Assembly (NCBI GenBank): GCA_003599575.1
Contig: QZKV01000166.1
Span: forward strand, 1-50,286
Length of the DNA: 50,286 nt
From: Desulfobacteraceae bacterium
GTDB taxonomy: Bacteria > Desulfobacterota > Desulfobacteria > Desulfobacterales > Desulfosarcinaceae
Direction of reading: 5' to 3'
Below, one piece after another: positions 38,762 through 47,688 of the stretch; within the stretch, counting starts at the first letter, position 1, and each line of letters opens with the position of its first letter. Position numbers and translations under genes: made by a program. The notes below the pieces were generated by a model. It ran no database searches. It was not told the DNA's origin and saw nothing but the letters and a program-made list of their open reading frames with translations.

Positions 38762-40156
38762 ATGAGGATAACAAGATGTTTGTCCATGGCAATTGTGGTG
38801 CTTTGCTGTCTGGGATTGTTGTTTCAGACGGCCGCCCTGGCGGAAACGAAGCCCAAGGCAGCGTTCAATTTCGCGAAATTTCCCGACATGTCCGATTTCG
38901 ACCCCAACAACCCGATGCCGCTGAAAGGGGACACCATCAAAATTGCCGTCGTGGCTTCCCATTCCGGCCCCGCGGCTACCGTAGGCGAAATCTATTATAT
39001 CAGCGTACTGTGGGCCGCGCATATCGCCAATAAACAGGGCGGGCTCATGGTGGACGGGAAGAAAAAGATGGTTGAGGTGATCAAGGCCGACACCCAATCC
39101 AAACCGGATGTCACCAAAAAAGTGACCGAACGCATGATCCTGCAGGAAAATGTGGACTTTCTGTGGGGCACCAACGGCAGCCACCTGCAGAAAGTGATCA
39201 ATCAGGTGGCCGACAAATACAAGAAAATTTCGGTGAACGCCGCTTCGTTGTCCGATGAGCTGCAGGAGGGGGGGGATTTTTCAAGATACTCCTTCATGTG
39301 CACGTTTTCCACTGAACAGATCGGACGAGGCATAGCCTACTATTACGGTCAGATCCGCAAAAAGGAAAAGAAATTCTACATCCTGTGCCAGGACTACCTG
39401 TTCGGCCACTCCATGGCCGAAGGCTTTAAAAAGGGGTTGAAGGAGTATTATCCGGAGGCCGAGATCGTGGGTGAAGACTACCACAAGCTGTTCCTCACCG
39501 ATTTTGCGCCATATTTGACTAAAATCCAGGCTTCGGGCGCCGAAGTCGTCTACACCGGCGACTGGATTCCGGACGCGGCCAACCTGCTCAAGCAAGCCCG
39601 CCAGATGGGCATCAAGATTCCTTTTGCGGACATTTTCATGGATGAACCCCGATTCCTTCAAGAAGTCGGCATTGAAGGCACCAAAGGCATTGTCAATCTG
39701 GCCCAGTATGGCAACGGAAATCCGGCCTTTAAAAGCGAAGACCAGATCAAATACTACAAAACCTGGCTCAATTTATGGAAAACCAAGTGGCAAGCACCCT
39801 ACAACACCGTACTGTACAACCATGGAACGGGCAATATCGGCGCCTATATCGGTTCGACCTTGTGGCTGCTGAGCGTGGTCGAAAGAGCCGCCAGCACCGA
39901 TCCCGAAAAGATCATCAAGGTCTGGGAAGGCGACACCTATCAGCTGCCGAACGGTCAAGTTCTGGAAATGCGCGCCTGCGACCACAAGCAGATCACGCCC
40001 CTGTCCGTCAACGAATACGTTCCGCCGGAGGAACAGAAGCAGTCCTTTAACATCGCGCCCTATTACTGGTTCAATGACTTCTCCAACGTCGGACCGTCAA
40101 CCTTGCTGCCAATGGATAAGGTGGTGCCTAAAGCGGATCCCAATTTGTGCAAATAG
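38762..40156 (+). CDS. livK: Branched-chain amino-acid-type ABC transporter substrate-binding protein
   Basis: This 464-residue periplasmic protein has a Sec signal (MRITRCLSMAIVVLCCLGLL, cleavage probably after ALA). It has the type 1 binding-protein pattern (IAVVASHSGPAATVGE, TKKVTERMILQENVDFLWG). It is larger than the first LivK and clearly diverged, with a family-typical C-terminal CDHKQITPLSVNEYV block. I chose the ATG at 38762 because AAAGGAGG lies at 38749-38757; the open frame upstream to 38582 is leader. It is likely under TetR control. The ligand is unknown; the CDHK block is seen in proteins for aromatic or short organic acids, but that is a weak hint. Confidence 0.9.
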   Translation: MRITRCLSMAIVVLCCLGLLFQTAALAETKPKAAFNFAKFPDMSDFDPNNPMPLKGDTIKIAVVASHSGPAATVGEIYYISVLWAAHIANKQGGLMVDGKKKMVEVIKADTQSKPDVTKKVTERMILQENVDFLWGTNGSHLQKVINQVADKYKKISVNAASLSDELQEGGDFSRYSFMCTFSTEQIGRGIAYYYGQIRKKEKKFYILCQDYLFGHSMAEGFKKGLKEYYPEAEIVGEDYHKLFLTDFAPYLTKIQASGAEVVYTGDWIPDAANLLKQARQMGIKIPFADIFMDEPRFLQEVGIEGTKGIVNLAQYGNGNPAFKSEDQIKYYKTWLNLWKTKWQAPYNTVLYNHGTGNIGAYIGSTLWLLSVVERAASTDPEKIIKVWEGDTYQLPNGQVLEMRACDHKQITPLSVNEYVPPEEQKQSFNIAPYYWFNDFSNVGPSTLLPMDKVVPKADPNLCK

Positions 40157-40215
40157 GGCAATGGATTTGCCGATGCCGGCAATTCCCAAACCTGTGGATA
40201 ATCGTTTGATATCCA

Positions 40216-40253
40216 ATGTGGCTCACCTGGCCATGCTATAAGGTGAGCCACAT
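40216..40253 (+). promoter_or_regulatory. Intra-operon hairpin between binding protein and permease genes
   Basis: A perfect 13-bp stem ATGTGGCTCACCT with its complement has a 12-base loop. It lies 60 bases after the binding-protein stop, in the same place as the hairpin at 16272-16307 in the first operon. There is no long T-run. Confidence 0.7.
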
Positions 40254-40286
40254 GTTTCTCGACATAGATTACGGGAGGACAAGCCT

Positions 40287-41159
40287 GTGGACGCATCCAT
40301 GGCAATGTACGTGGCCCAGGGCATTCATGGCCTGGCCTACGGCATGATTCTCTTTCTCGTGGCGTCCGGCCTGACGCTGATTTTCGGCATGATGGGCGTT
40401 TTGAACCTGGCCCATGCGTCGTTTTTTATGCTCTCGGCCTATTTCGGCTACCAGATGGTGGCCTGGACGGGCAATTTTTGGATGGCCTTGCTGGTCGCGC
40501 CGCTGATCACAGCCTTTTTCGGTATTTTGCTGGAGCGCTTTTTGCTCAAAAAAGTTCATGCCTTCGGGCACATGGGCGAGTTAATTCTGACCGTGGGCAT
40601 CTCCCTGATCATTGTGGACGGCGTCAAGGCGGTTTGGGGCACCGAGAGTTTGCCTCTCAAAATACCGCCTGTTTTGCAGGGTTTGCTACAAATCGGCGGC
40701 ATGCAATACCCGATTTACCGCCTGTTCATCATCGGAATGGCGCTTGCGCTGCTCTTGATCCTGGCCCTGGTGCTTTATAAAACCCGTTTGGGCATGGTGG
40801 TGCGCGCGGCGGTTTCCGATGCCCAGATGGTGGATGCCCTGGGCATCAATGTGCCGCTGGTCTTCATGTTCGTTTTCGGGGTGGGCACCTGGATGGCCGG
40901 TGTGGCCGGCGTGGCGATCGCCCCGATCCTGACGGTATTTCCGGGCCTGGCTGACCAGCTGGGCATGGATGCCTTTATCGTGGTGGTGGTGGGCGGGTTC
41001 GGCAGCCTGGGCGGCGCCTTGCTGGTGTCCATCATCGCCGGATTGATCAGCTCTTACGGCGTCCAATTTTTATCCCAGTACGCGGCGGTGTTGATGTTCA
41101 TTTTCATGGCCGTGGCCCTTGCCATCAAGCCGATGGGTCTGTTTGGAGAAAGAGAATAA
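40287..41159 (+). CDS. livH: ABC transporter permease, LivH type
   Basis: This 290-residue membrane protein has the LivH blocks SGLTLIFGMMGVLNLAHASF and AAVSDAQMVDALGINV, and ends with AIKPMGLFGERE. It starts with GTG at 40287, with GGGAGG nine bases upstream. Its TAA overlaps the ATG of the next permease by one base. Confidence 0.92.
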   Translation: MDASMAMYVAQGIHGLAYGMILFLVASGLTLIFGMMGVLNLAHASFFMLSAYFGYQMVAWTGNFWMALLVAPLITAFFGILLERFLLKKVHAFGHMGELILTVGISLIIVDGVKAVWGTESLPLKIPPVLQGLLQIGGMQYPIYRLFIIGMALALLLILALVLYKTRLGMVVRAAVSDAQMVDALGINVPLVFMFVFGVGTWMAGVAGVAIAPILTVFPGLADQLGMDAFIVVVVGGFGSLGGALLVSIIAGLISSYGVQFLSQYAAVLMFIFMAVALAIKPMGLFGERE

Positions 41160-42241
41160 TGAACGCTAAAACGAAATGGGCGCTGTGGACAGGAGGAGCG
41201 ATCCTTCTGATTTTTTATCCCAAAGTGTTGGGCATCTACTACTCCAATGTATTTGTCATGTTCGCCATCTATGCTCTCTTTGCCGTCAGCTTGAACCTGC
41301 TGCTCGGATTTACGGGCCTGCTCAGCTTCGGCCATGCCATGTATTTCGGCACCGGCGCTTACGGCACGGCCCTGGCCTTGAAACACATCCAGGGGTTGCC
41401 CCTGATTCCGGCCATATTGGCCGGTGTTTTGGCCGCATGCCTGCTGGCGCTGTGCATCGCCCCGCTGGTGGTCAGGGTGAGCGGAAATGCCTTTGCCATG
41501 ATGCATCTGGCCTTCGGACAGTTGATGTTCGTCCTGGCGCTGAAGTTAAGGCACATCACCGGTGGTGAGGACGGCATCGGCGGATTTGAAATCCCGCCGC
41601 TGTCGATCCCGGGCATTGCTTCGTGGGATATGACCGATCCGATTCTTTTCTTCTATTTCGCCGTTGCCGTGATCGCCGGCAGCCTCTGGGTATTGTGGTT
41701 TTTTACCAAAACGCCCTTCGGGCAGATCATGGTGAGTGTGCGCGACAACGCCAAGCGCGTCAACTACCTGGGATTCAGGGTGCCGCACACCAAGGCCGTC
41801 ATCTACGTCATCTCCGGCAGCTTTGCCGGGGTCGCCGGAGCGGTTTACGTGCTTTTCCAGAACCTTATTGCGGCCGGTGATGCCTATCACATTTTTCAAT
41901 CCTTTGCGCCGGTTATGATTACCATGGTGGGCGGTGTCGGGCATTTTGCCGGCCCCATATGCGGTGCGGCGATTTTCGGCCTGCTCGAAGAATTGACCAG
42001 CCGCTATACGGACCGGGTCTTTCTGGTTACCGGTCTGGTGCTCGTTTTGGTGATCATGTATGCGCCGTATGGCTTTACCGGATGGTTGACCGCTATGCGC
42101 ATGCGTTGGGCTGCCAGGAAAATGGCATATCGGAAATTGGGAGGATCAGCGAGTGAACATTCTGGAAACCAAAAGCTTGTCTCACGACTTCAGCGGACTG
42201 AAAGTCTTGATGGATGTGAACCTGCAGATCACCCAAGGTGA
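41159..42241 (+). CDS. livM: ABC transporter permease, LivM type, with overlong C-terminus
   Basis: This 360-residue membrane protein has the LivM blocks SLNLLLGFTGLLSFGHAMYFG and SVRDNAKRVNYLGFRV. The family-like sequence ends near residue 330. The last 30 residues (after YRKLGGSASE) lie in the livG overlap and look out of frame. The usual arrangement would be a GTGA overlap, so a one-base change near the end may have extended the protein. The membrane core is intact and it should work. Confidence 0.9.
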   Translation: MNAKTKWALWTGGAILLIFYPKVLGIYYSNVFVMFAIYALFAVSLNLLLGFTGLLSFGHAMYFGTGAYGTALALKHIQGLPLIPAILAGVLAACLLALCIAPLVVRVSGNAFAMMHLAFGQLMFVLALKLRHITGGEDGIGGFEIPPLSIPGIASWDMTDPILFFYFAVAVIAGSLWVLWFFTKTPFGQIMVSVRDNAKRVNYLGFRVPHTKAVIYVISGSFAGVAGAVYVLFQNLIAAGDAYHIFQSFAPVMITMVGGVGHFAGPICGAAIFGLLEELTSRYTDRVFLVTGLVLVLVIMYAPYGFTGWLTAMRMRWAARKMAYRKLGGSASEHSGNQKLVSRLQRTESLDGCEPADHPR

Positions 42242-42899
42242 GCGGCACGCCATCATCGGGCCCAACGGGGCCGGCAAAACAACGCTTTTTAATCTCATCA
42301 CCGGAACGTATAAACCCAGCCAGGGTGCGGTTTTCTTCAAGGGGAAAAACGTTACCGGCGCCCAGCCTTATAAAATTCAGCGCCTCGGCATGGGCCGGTC
42401 GTTTCAGATTACCAGTACCTTCGATCGCCTGACGGCCTTCCAGAATATCCGTCTGGCGGTGCTCTCCAAGAAGGGCATCCGCTTCAATCTGTTTCATTAC
42501 GTGGACAAAATGGATCAGGTGACCCGCGATACGGAAGAGATTCTCAAGCGCATCAATCTGTTTGATGATCGTTACACGGCGGCAGCCAACCTTTCCTACG
42601 GCAAGCACCGCAGCCTTGAGATCAGCATGGCGCTGGCGACCGACCCGGACCTGATCATGCTCGACGAACCCACGGCCGGCATGTCGGTCGATGAGACCCA
42701 CTATGCGGTCGAATTGATCAGACGCCTGACCGAGGGCAAGACCGTGGTGATCATCGAACACGATATGGAAGTGGTCTTCTCCCTGGCCGATCGGATTACC
42801 GTGTTGCACCACGGCACGATTCTGGCCACCGGCAAACCCGATGAGATCAAGAAAAATGCGCAAGTGCAGTCTGCCTATCTCGGTCAATTGGAGGATTAA
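42153..42899 (+). CDS. livG: ABC transporter ATP-binding protein, LivG type
   Basis: This 248-residue ATPase has Walker A GPNGAGKTT, the signature LSYGKHRSLEISMAL and Walker B IMLDEPTAGM. It starts with GTG at 42153, with GGGAGG eight bases upstream, and overlaps livM by 89 bases. The family signature is normal here, unlike in the first operon. Confidence 0.92.
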   Translation: MNILETKSLSHDFSGLKVLMDVNLQITQGERHAIIGPNGAGKTTLFNLITGTYKPSQGAVFFKGKNVTGAQPYKIQRLGMGRSFQITSTFDRLTAFQNIRLAVLSKKGIRFNLFHYVDKMDQVTRDTEEILKRINLFDDRYTAAANLSYGKHRSLEISMALATDPDLIMLDEPTAGMSVDETHYAVELIRRLTEGKTVVIIEHDMEVVFSLADRITVLHHGTILATGKPDEIKKNAQVQSAYLGQLED

Positions 42900-42901
42900 G
42901 C

Positions 42902-43615
42902 ATGCTGTTGGAAGTCAGCAATCTGAATACCTATTACGGTCAAAGTCACGCCCTGCAGGATATGACCCTCAATGTGGCCCAAGGAGAAGTCGTTGCGCTT
43001 CTGGGACGCAACGGCATGGGTAAAAGCACAACCTTAAAAAGCATCATGGGCCTGCTCAAACCCAGTTCGGGCAAAGTCGTTTTCAACGGCCGGGAGATCA
43101 CCGGCCTGCAACCGTACAAGGTGGCGCGCGCCGGTATCGGTTACGTGCCCGAAGAACGGCGCATTTTTCCAAACCTGAGTGTCATGGACAACCTGATGAT
43201 GGGGGTCAAAGGGGGCAAGATCAACAACTCCGATCCCGAGGCCTGGAGCATTGAAAAAATATTCAGGCACTTTCCATTCATGAAAGAGCGCACCCATCAA
43301 AAAGGCGCCCATCTGTCCGGCGGCGAGCAACAGATGCTCACCATCGGGCGCACCCTGATGGGCAACCCCAAACTGCTCATGGTAGACGAACCCACCGAAG
43401 GATTGTCCCCCATCATGGTCAAAGAAGTCCGCGATGTTCTCAAACAGATCAGTGAATCAGGAATTTCCATTCTGCTGGTCGAACACAATCTGAAAATGGC
43501 CATGTCCATAGCCCACCGAGTTTACCTGATGGGCAAAGCCCACCTGGGATTTTCCGGCACCGTTGCAGAATTGGAAGCCAATGCCGAAGCAAAGGCGAAG
43601 TATCTGGAAGTTTGA
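42902..43615 (+). CDS. livF: ABC transporter ATP-binding protein, LivF type
   Basis: This 237-residue ATPase has Walker A GRNGMGKST, the signature LSGGEQQMLTIGRTL and Walker B LMVDEPTEGL. It begins two bases after livG. It closes the operon. No clear terminator follows; the gap beyond it holds the repeats described separately. Confidence 0.92.
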   Translation: MLLEVSNLNTYYGQSHALQDMTLNVAQGEVVALLGRNGMGKSTTLKSIMGLLKPSSGKVVFNGREITGLQPYKVARAGIGYVPEERRIFPNLSVMDNLMMGVKGGKINNSDPEAWSIEKIFRHFPFMKERTHQKGAHLSGGEQQMLTIGRTLMGNPKLLMVDEPTEGLSPIMVKEVRDVLKQISESGISILLVEHNLKMAMSIAHRVYLMGKAHLGFSGTVAELEANAEAKAKYLEV

Positions 43616-44248
43616 GAGTTAAAGCCTAGTTCATTATGCCGAACCGTAGTGATTACGCCCCTGGCATCTCGGAGCGGCACTGGATATGGACATCATCATT
43701 TGTTCGGCTCGACCGGGATGAAGGTCACCGTTACAGGGATTGCTTGCGTAAAAAGGAATTATGTATCCGCCAAAGAGGCGATGTGATCCAATATCTTGCC
43801 CAATTTTTTCTTCATCGAATCTTAATCAAATCAAGGCATGTTCCCCCCTGCCCTGCCCTGCTCTGCTCTGCTGGAAGTCACTAAAATTGATGTGGCCAAT
43901 CAAAAAGCACACCCAGTTAGCCCAGTTAGGCCCAGTTAGGGGACGTTGTTGACTTCTAGGACAAAACGGACCAGTTAGGGGGACCAGTTAGGGGACGTTG
44001 TGGAGAATTAGGAGAATTAGAGGACGTTGTTGACTTATAGGACAGAACGTGAGTTCCTCATCAATAAAAGAATAAAGTAGACAAGCCAACAAGGGGACCA
44101 GTTAGGGGACGTTGTTGACTTCTAGGACAGAACGTGAGTTCCTCATCAATAAAAGAATAAAGTAGACAAGCCAACAAGGTTCCCCAAACCAAGCACGAAA
44201 AAGCATTTCAGGGAAATGGATATGGCAGTGGCGTGGAGGGGTACTTGA
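43616..44248. repeat. Intergenic repeat region with 73-nt direct repeats
   Basis: Two copies of a 73-base unit lie at 44022-44094 and 44107-44179 and differ at one base. They begin with GGACGTTGTTGACTT and end in CAAGCCAACAAGG. A partial copy starts at 43941. CCAGTTAGGGG motifs occur several times between and before them (43912-44107). Near 43850-43870 a short run of CTGCC/CTGCT pentamers is present. No gene is seen in the stretch. The repeats resemble the ends of small mobile elements, but no transposase is inside. Confidence 0.8.
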
Positions 44249-44809
44249 ATGAAAAGAAACTTTAAGAAGGAAAATTTGCCGGTGGAAAAAATCCGCCGCT
44301 ACCTTGAGCCCGGCCCCATCGTCCTGGTCTCCTCGGCCTGGAACGGCCGCCGCAACATCATGACCATGGGTTGGCATACGGTCATGGAGTTCTCGCCGTC
44401 GCTGGTCGGTTGCATCATCTCGTCCGGCAACCACTCTTTCGAGATGGTCCGCCGCAGCGCTGAATGCGTTATCAATCTGCCGACCACAGCGCTGACCGAC
44501 CAGGTGATCGGCATCGGCAACACCAGCGGCGCCGAGATCGACAAGTTCGATCATTTCGGACTCACGGCCGAGGACGCGAAAAAGGTGAAAGCGCCTCTGA
44601 TCAGCGAGTGCTATGCCAATTTCGAATGCCGGCTCGCCGACGACAGCCTGGTTGACAAGTATAATTTTTTCATCTGGGAAGTCATAAAAGCGCAGGCGGC
44701 TCTCTCGCCGAAGTATCCGCAGACCCTGCATTACACCGGCGATGGGGTGTTTATGGTTTCAGGCAAAATCATCAGCCGGCGCCGCCGGTTTTTGCCTGAG
44801 ATGCTATGA
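44249..44809 (+). CDS. flr: Flavoredoxin-like flavin reductase domain protein
   Basis: This 186-residue protein has the flavin-reductase-like fold: GPIVLVSSAWNGRRNIMTMGWH at the start, CIISSGNHSFEMVRRSAECV in the middle and NLPTTALTDQVIGIGNTSG after it. Flavoredoxins bind FMN and act in electron transfer in sulfate reducers, reported for thiosulfate reduction in Desulfovibrio. A GGAGG lies about 10 bases before the ATG. It directly follows the repeat region; its first codons are just 70 bases after the last repeat. Confidence 0.82.
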   Translation: MKRNFKKENLPVEKIRRYLEPGPIVLVSSAWNGRRNIMTMGWHTVMEFSPSLVGCIISSGNHSFEMVRRSAECVINLPTTALTDQVIGIGNTSGAEIDKFDHFGLTAEDAKKVKAPLISECYANFECRLADDSLVDKYNFFIWEVIKAQAALSPKYPQTLHYTGDGVFMVSGKIISRRRRFLPEML

Positions 44810-45038
44810 GGGCCGATTCAGTCCGGCAGGGAATGGAGATAAGAAACCGCTCAGCGGCTTGCAATGTGCAAAGGTGCATGGAATGCACCCTTGCTCTCCA
44901 GGAAGAATTTGACCGGTCCCCTCGCCGGCGGCTTCACGGACTGGGCTTCCTTTTTCCGGGACGCCTTGGAAAAGCGAATGCCGTAGAACACAGAGCGATT
45001 GAAAAGATCAACCCGTCTCCCGAAAAACTTTACCTGCA

Positions 45039-45057
45039 GGGGCGGATGAACCGCCCC
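45039..45057 (-). terminator. Terminator of the 3HB-oligomer hydrolase gene
   Basis: A seven-bp stem (GGGGCGG with CCGCCCC) has a five-base loop. Read on the minus strand it starts 18 bases after the stop codon at 45075, and GTTTTTC follows 10 bases later. The region 44810-45038 shows nothing else that I can support. Confidence 0.6.
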
Positions 45058-45074
45058 CGCCGAGGACCTCATCA

Positions 45075-47165
45075 TCAATCGGGTATGTAGAGCGTGTTTT
45101 TCTTGAAGCGTATCAGGTTGCCCGATGCGCGATTACTGCTGATGTCCGGCACGTTGGCCTCGGTGATCGACGGCGCCCCGGCGCCGCGCGGCACGGTTCG
45201 CACGACCTGGCTGGGGGGCAGTTGCCGGCCGGCGGTCAAATGATCGTACATCTGATTCAGGGCGCGGATCAGGTAGACATGCAGCGGGATGTACCTTTCG
45301 GCATACCCGGGGAGGCCTAAAAAGGCATCGAAATGCTGGCCGTTGGTCACCTCGACGTAACTCAGCCGGCGGTGCCCTCCTCCCTCCACAATATGGTTCA
45401 TCCCATAGTAGGCTCGCGAAGAGTGGTTGACCGGCACCAGGGTGTCCGCGCGGCCGTGCACGATGATCGCCGGTTTGCCGCGCAGTCGGCCGCTCAGCAG
45501 CACCTCGTCGATGCCCTCCTGAATCCAAACCGAATAGAGCTGATCTTCAGAGGAGAGCGGAGCGCCGGTCGCGATGTCACGGCCTTCGAACAGGCTGCGA
45601 TGGCACGCGGCCCCTTCGTAAGCCAGGTCGGCCCGGCCGGTGGAGGGCGATACGGCCAAAATGTCCCGCACGCCGACCTTGCCGGGAGCGCTGTTGACGG
45701 CGGGGTTGTAGACGAGGTTGACTCCCGTGGTCGGCGGGATGCCGTTGCCGGTCGAAAAGGTGCCGATCTGCGGCGCCGGGATCTGCGGGATGGGGTTGCC
45801 CGCGCCATCGGTATTGGCAAAGCTGAAACCACACAGGTTGTCCAGCACGCTGACCCGGCCGAAGGCATTGCTGTAGGTCACGGCGATGGCATTGGTGGCA
45901 AAGGCATAGTGGGAGAGCTGCAGCGCGTCGCTGTCCGGCAGCCACCCGTATGCGCGCAGCTTCGCAAGGGCGCTGGTCGCCTGCTCCGCCGTAGTGCTTC
46001 CTTCCACCAATCCGTTTTCGGCCAGGCTTGCGCAGCGTGCGGCGCCCGAAGCGATCACGCTGGGAAATAAAAAGTTGACGATATCGTAGGCGGCCGTATC
46101 GACCGGATCGATGGCCAGCGCGGCACAGGGTTGATACAGGTTGGCGACGGTGAAGTAGTCGAGCAGCGACCGGCCGATGGTCGGCTGCACGACGTCGCCC
46201 TGCACGATCTTCAGCCGGCGGGTGTTTTCGGGCTGGGCGTTGGGCTCGGTGATGGCGACCCCGTCGATCAAACCGCCCAGGTCCTGCTCGGCGGCCTGCA
46301 GCGCACCACCGCCGCCGTTCGAGATTCCCGAGGCGATGACGAGGGTGTTCCTGGGATGCAGCACGATCCGCCGCCGGCCGTCGCGGCCGGTCGAACCGTA
46401 GGTCTCATTGAGGATGAAAAAAGCGAAGCGGATGGCCTGCAGCGTGTTCTGACCCCAGCGGCTCTCCGGGTTTTGCTGCGAGTGCGCGTGTTTGTAGGCC
46501 ACCCGGTCCGGGGTGGCGGCGTTGAAGGCGGCGCGTTCGGCCGGGCCGATGTCGGCCGTGAACAGGGAATCGTTGCCGGCCGTTTCGGCATCGACGCGCG
46601 TTCCATCGATGAGGCCGACGGTATTGGTCATCAGGTCGTACACTCCGTTCCCGGTGCCTTTATCGGTATAGGCCACGGCGCAGCCCTCTTTAAGACCCCA
46701 CTCGCCGGAGGCGCCGATCGCGCCGTAAATCCCGCGCGAGCCCGAGGCGGTGGCGGTGACGATACAGGGGCGCGCCACACTGAAAGTATCCGGCACCTGC
46801 ACCATCAGGGTGACGTTCTTGCGCCCGCTGCCGTCATCCGCGAAGGCAATGTATTCCCAGCCCGGGATTTTGCCCTCGCTGGTGGTCGCCACCCCCCGGT
46901 TGGTCACGTTGGGTCCATACAAGGTCCCGTATCCGCCGGATGCGGTGATGTCCAGCACGGCCCGGTAGTTGGTGTGGATGGCATTGCGGCGCAGCTCGGC
47001 CGGCGTTGGATTCAAGGGATCTGCAAACGCCGGGGCAGCGGCGGCCAACCCCGTTTTGCCCAGTCCCGCGGTCAGCAGATCGTCCGCGGTCCCATCGTAA
47101 TATTTGGCCTGGATCTGCCCGATGTAGTCGGAGCCGTCCAAGCCAGAAGCGGCTTTGCTCAGCAT
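45075..47165 (-). CDS. 3-hydroxybutyrate oligomer hydrolase-like protein
   Basis: This 696-residue protein belongs to the D-(-)-3-hydroxybutyrate oligomer hydrolase family (PF10605 type). It has the family blocks DDLLTAGLGKTGL, YRAVLDITASGGYGTLYGPN, ASGSRGIYGAIGASGEWGL and AYTDKGTGNG. The serine-hydrolase nucleophile is probably in IASGISNGGGG. The family cleaves short polyhydroxybutyrate fragments. The usual N-terminal signal peptide is absent: a TGA lies five codons before the ATG at 47165 and the mature-like sequence begins at once. It may be a cytoplasmic form or an N-terminally damaged gene. The gene is GC-rich, and most known members are betaproteobacterial, so transfer is possible. Confidence 0.88.
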   Translation of the reverse strand: MLSKAASGLDGSDYIGQIQAKYYDGTADDLLTAGLGKTGLAAAAPAFADPLNPTPAELRRNAIHTNYRAVLDITASGGYGTLYGPNVTNRGVATTSEGKIPGWEYIAFADDGSGRKNVTLMVQVPDTFSVARPCIVTATASGSRGIYGAIGASGEWGLKEGCAVAYTDKGTGNGVYDLMTNTVGLIDGTRVDAETAGNDSLFTADIGPAERAAFNAATPDRVAYKHAHSQQNPESRWGQNTLQAIRFAFFILNETYGSTGRDGRRRIVLHPRNTLVIASGISNGGGGALQAAEQDLGGLIDGVAITEPNAQPENTRRLKIVQGDVVQPTIGRSLLDYFTVANLYQPCAALAIDPVDTAAYDIVNFLFPSVIASGAARCASLAENGLVEGSTTAEQATSALAKLRAYGWLPDSDALQLSHYAFATNAIAVTYSNAFGRVSVLDNLCGFSFANTDGAGNPIPQIPAPQIGTFSTGNGIPPTTGVNLVYNPAVNSAPGKVGVRDILAVSPSTGRADLAYEGAACHRSLFEGRDIATGAPLSSEDQLYSVWIQEGIDEVLLSGRLRGKPAIIVHGRADTLVPVNHSSRAYYGMNHIVEGGGHRRLSYVEVTNGQHFDAFLGLPGYAERYIPLHVYLIRALNQMYDHLTAGRQLPPSQVVRTVPRGAGAPSITEANVPDISSNRASGNLIRFKKNTLYIPD

Positions 47166-47688
47166 TGATTCTCGTCATGGATCTATGCCAAAGGCCGGGG
47201 ACAGTACAGTTCAATGGGAAGAGGCAAGATCAGTCGCCGTGGGCAGCAGTTCGGAGCTGACAATCCCGGGGCGTAAAGCAGCAGCCGTAAGGTGCTGAGG
47301 AGGAGCAGCGATCGCACACATGCGCATCAGGGGTATGAAGATCGGGCTTGAAAACACGGCCGCTCAACAGGGCATTGCCTCCAACTAAAACGATTTCATT
47401 TCCCATAGTCAAAATTCATGGTCGCAGGACAACACCGAAAAGGACTGTGCTTGTAATTTCGATATCGATCCGATGGGAAGCCATCTCGGGGTCGTATTGG
47501 TAACGATAGGTCCCGGACCGGCTGAGCGGCACAGGTAATGATGGCTCGCCTCTGGATGCTGTTCAGCAAGGGCGGAACAGCTGTGGGATGGCTTTAGGGG
47601 CAGGTTCATGATACAGGATTTTTGAATCAGCCAAGCCATAATAAAACGGGCGGGGCGTTGATTTTCACCTCAACCAGGATTCAAGCCC
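47166..47688. other. Intergenic stretch, no supported gene
   Basis: This 523-base gap lies between divergent genes. A short minus-strand frame at 47230-47400 (GNEIVLVGGNALLSGRVFKPD) looks slightly protein-like but has no recognisable family. I see no promoter or terminator I can defend. Confidence 0.3.

Noticed and set aside
43941..44179. Direct repeats as a CRISPR array
   Set aside because: There are only two to three units of 73 bases with a 12-base spacing, no regular spacers and no cas genes.
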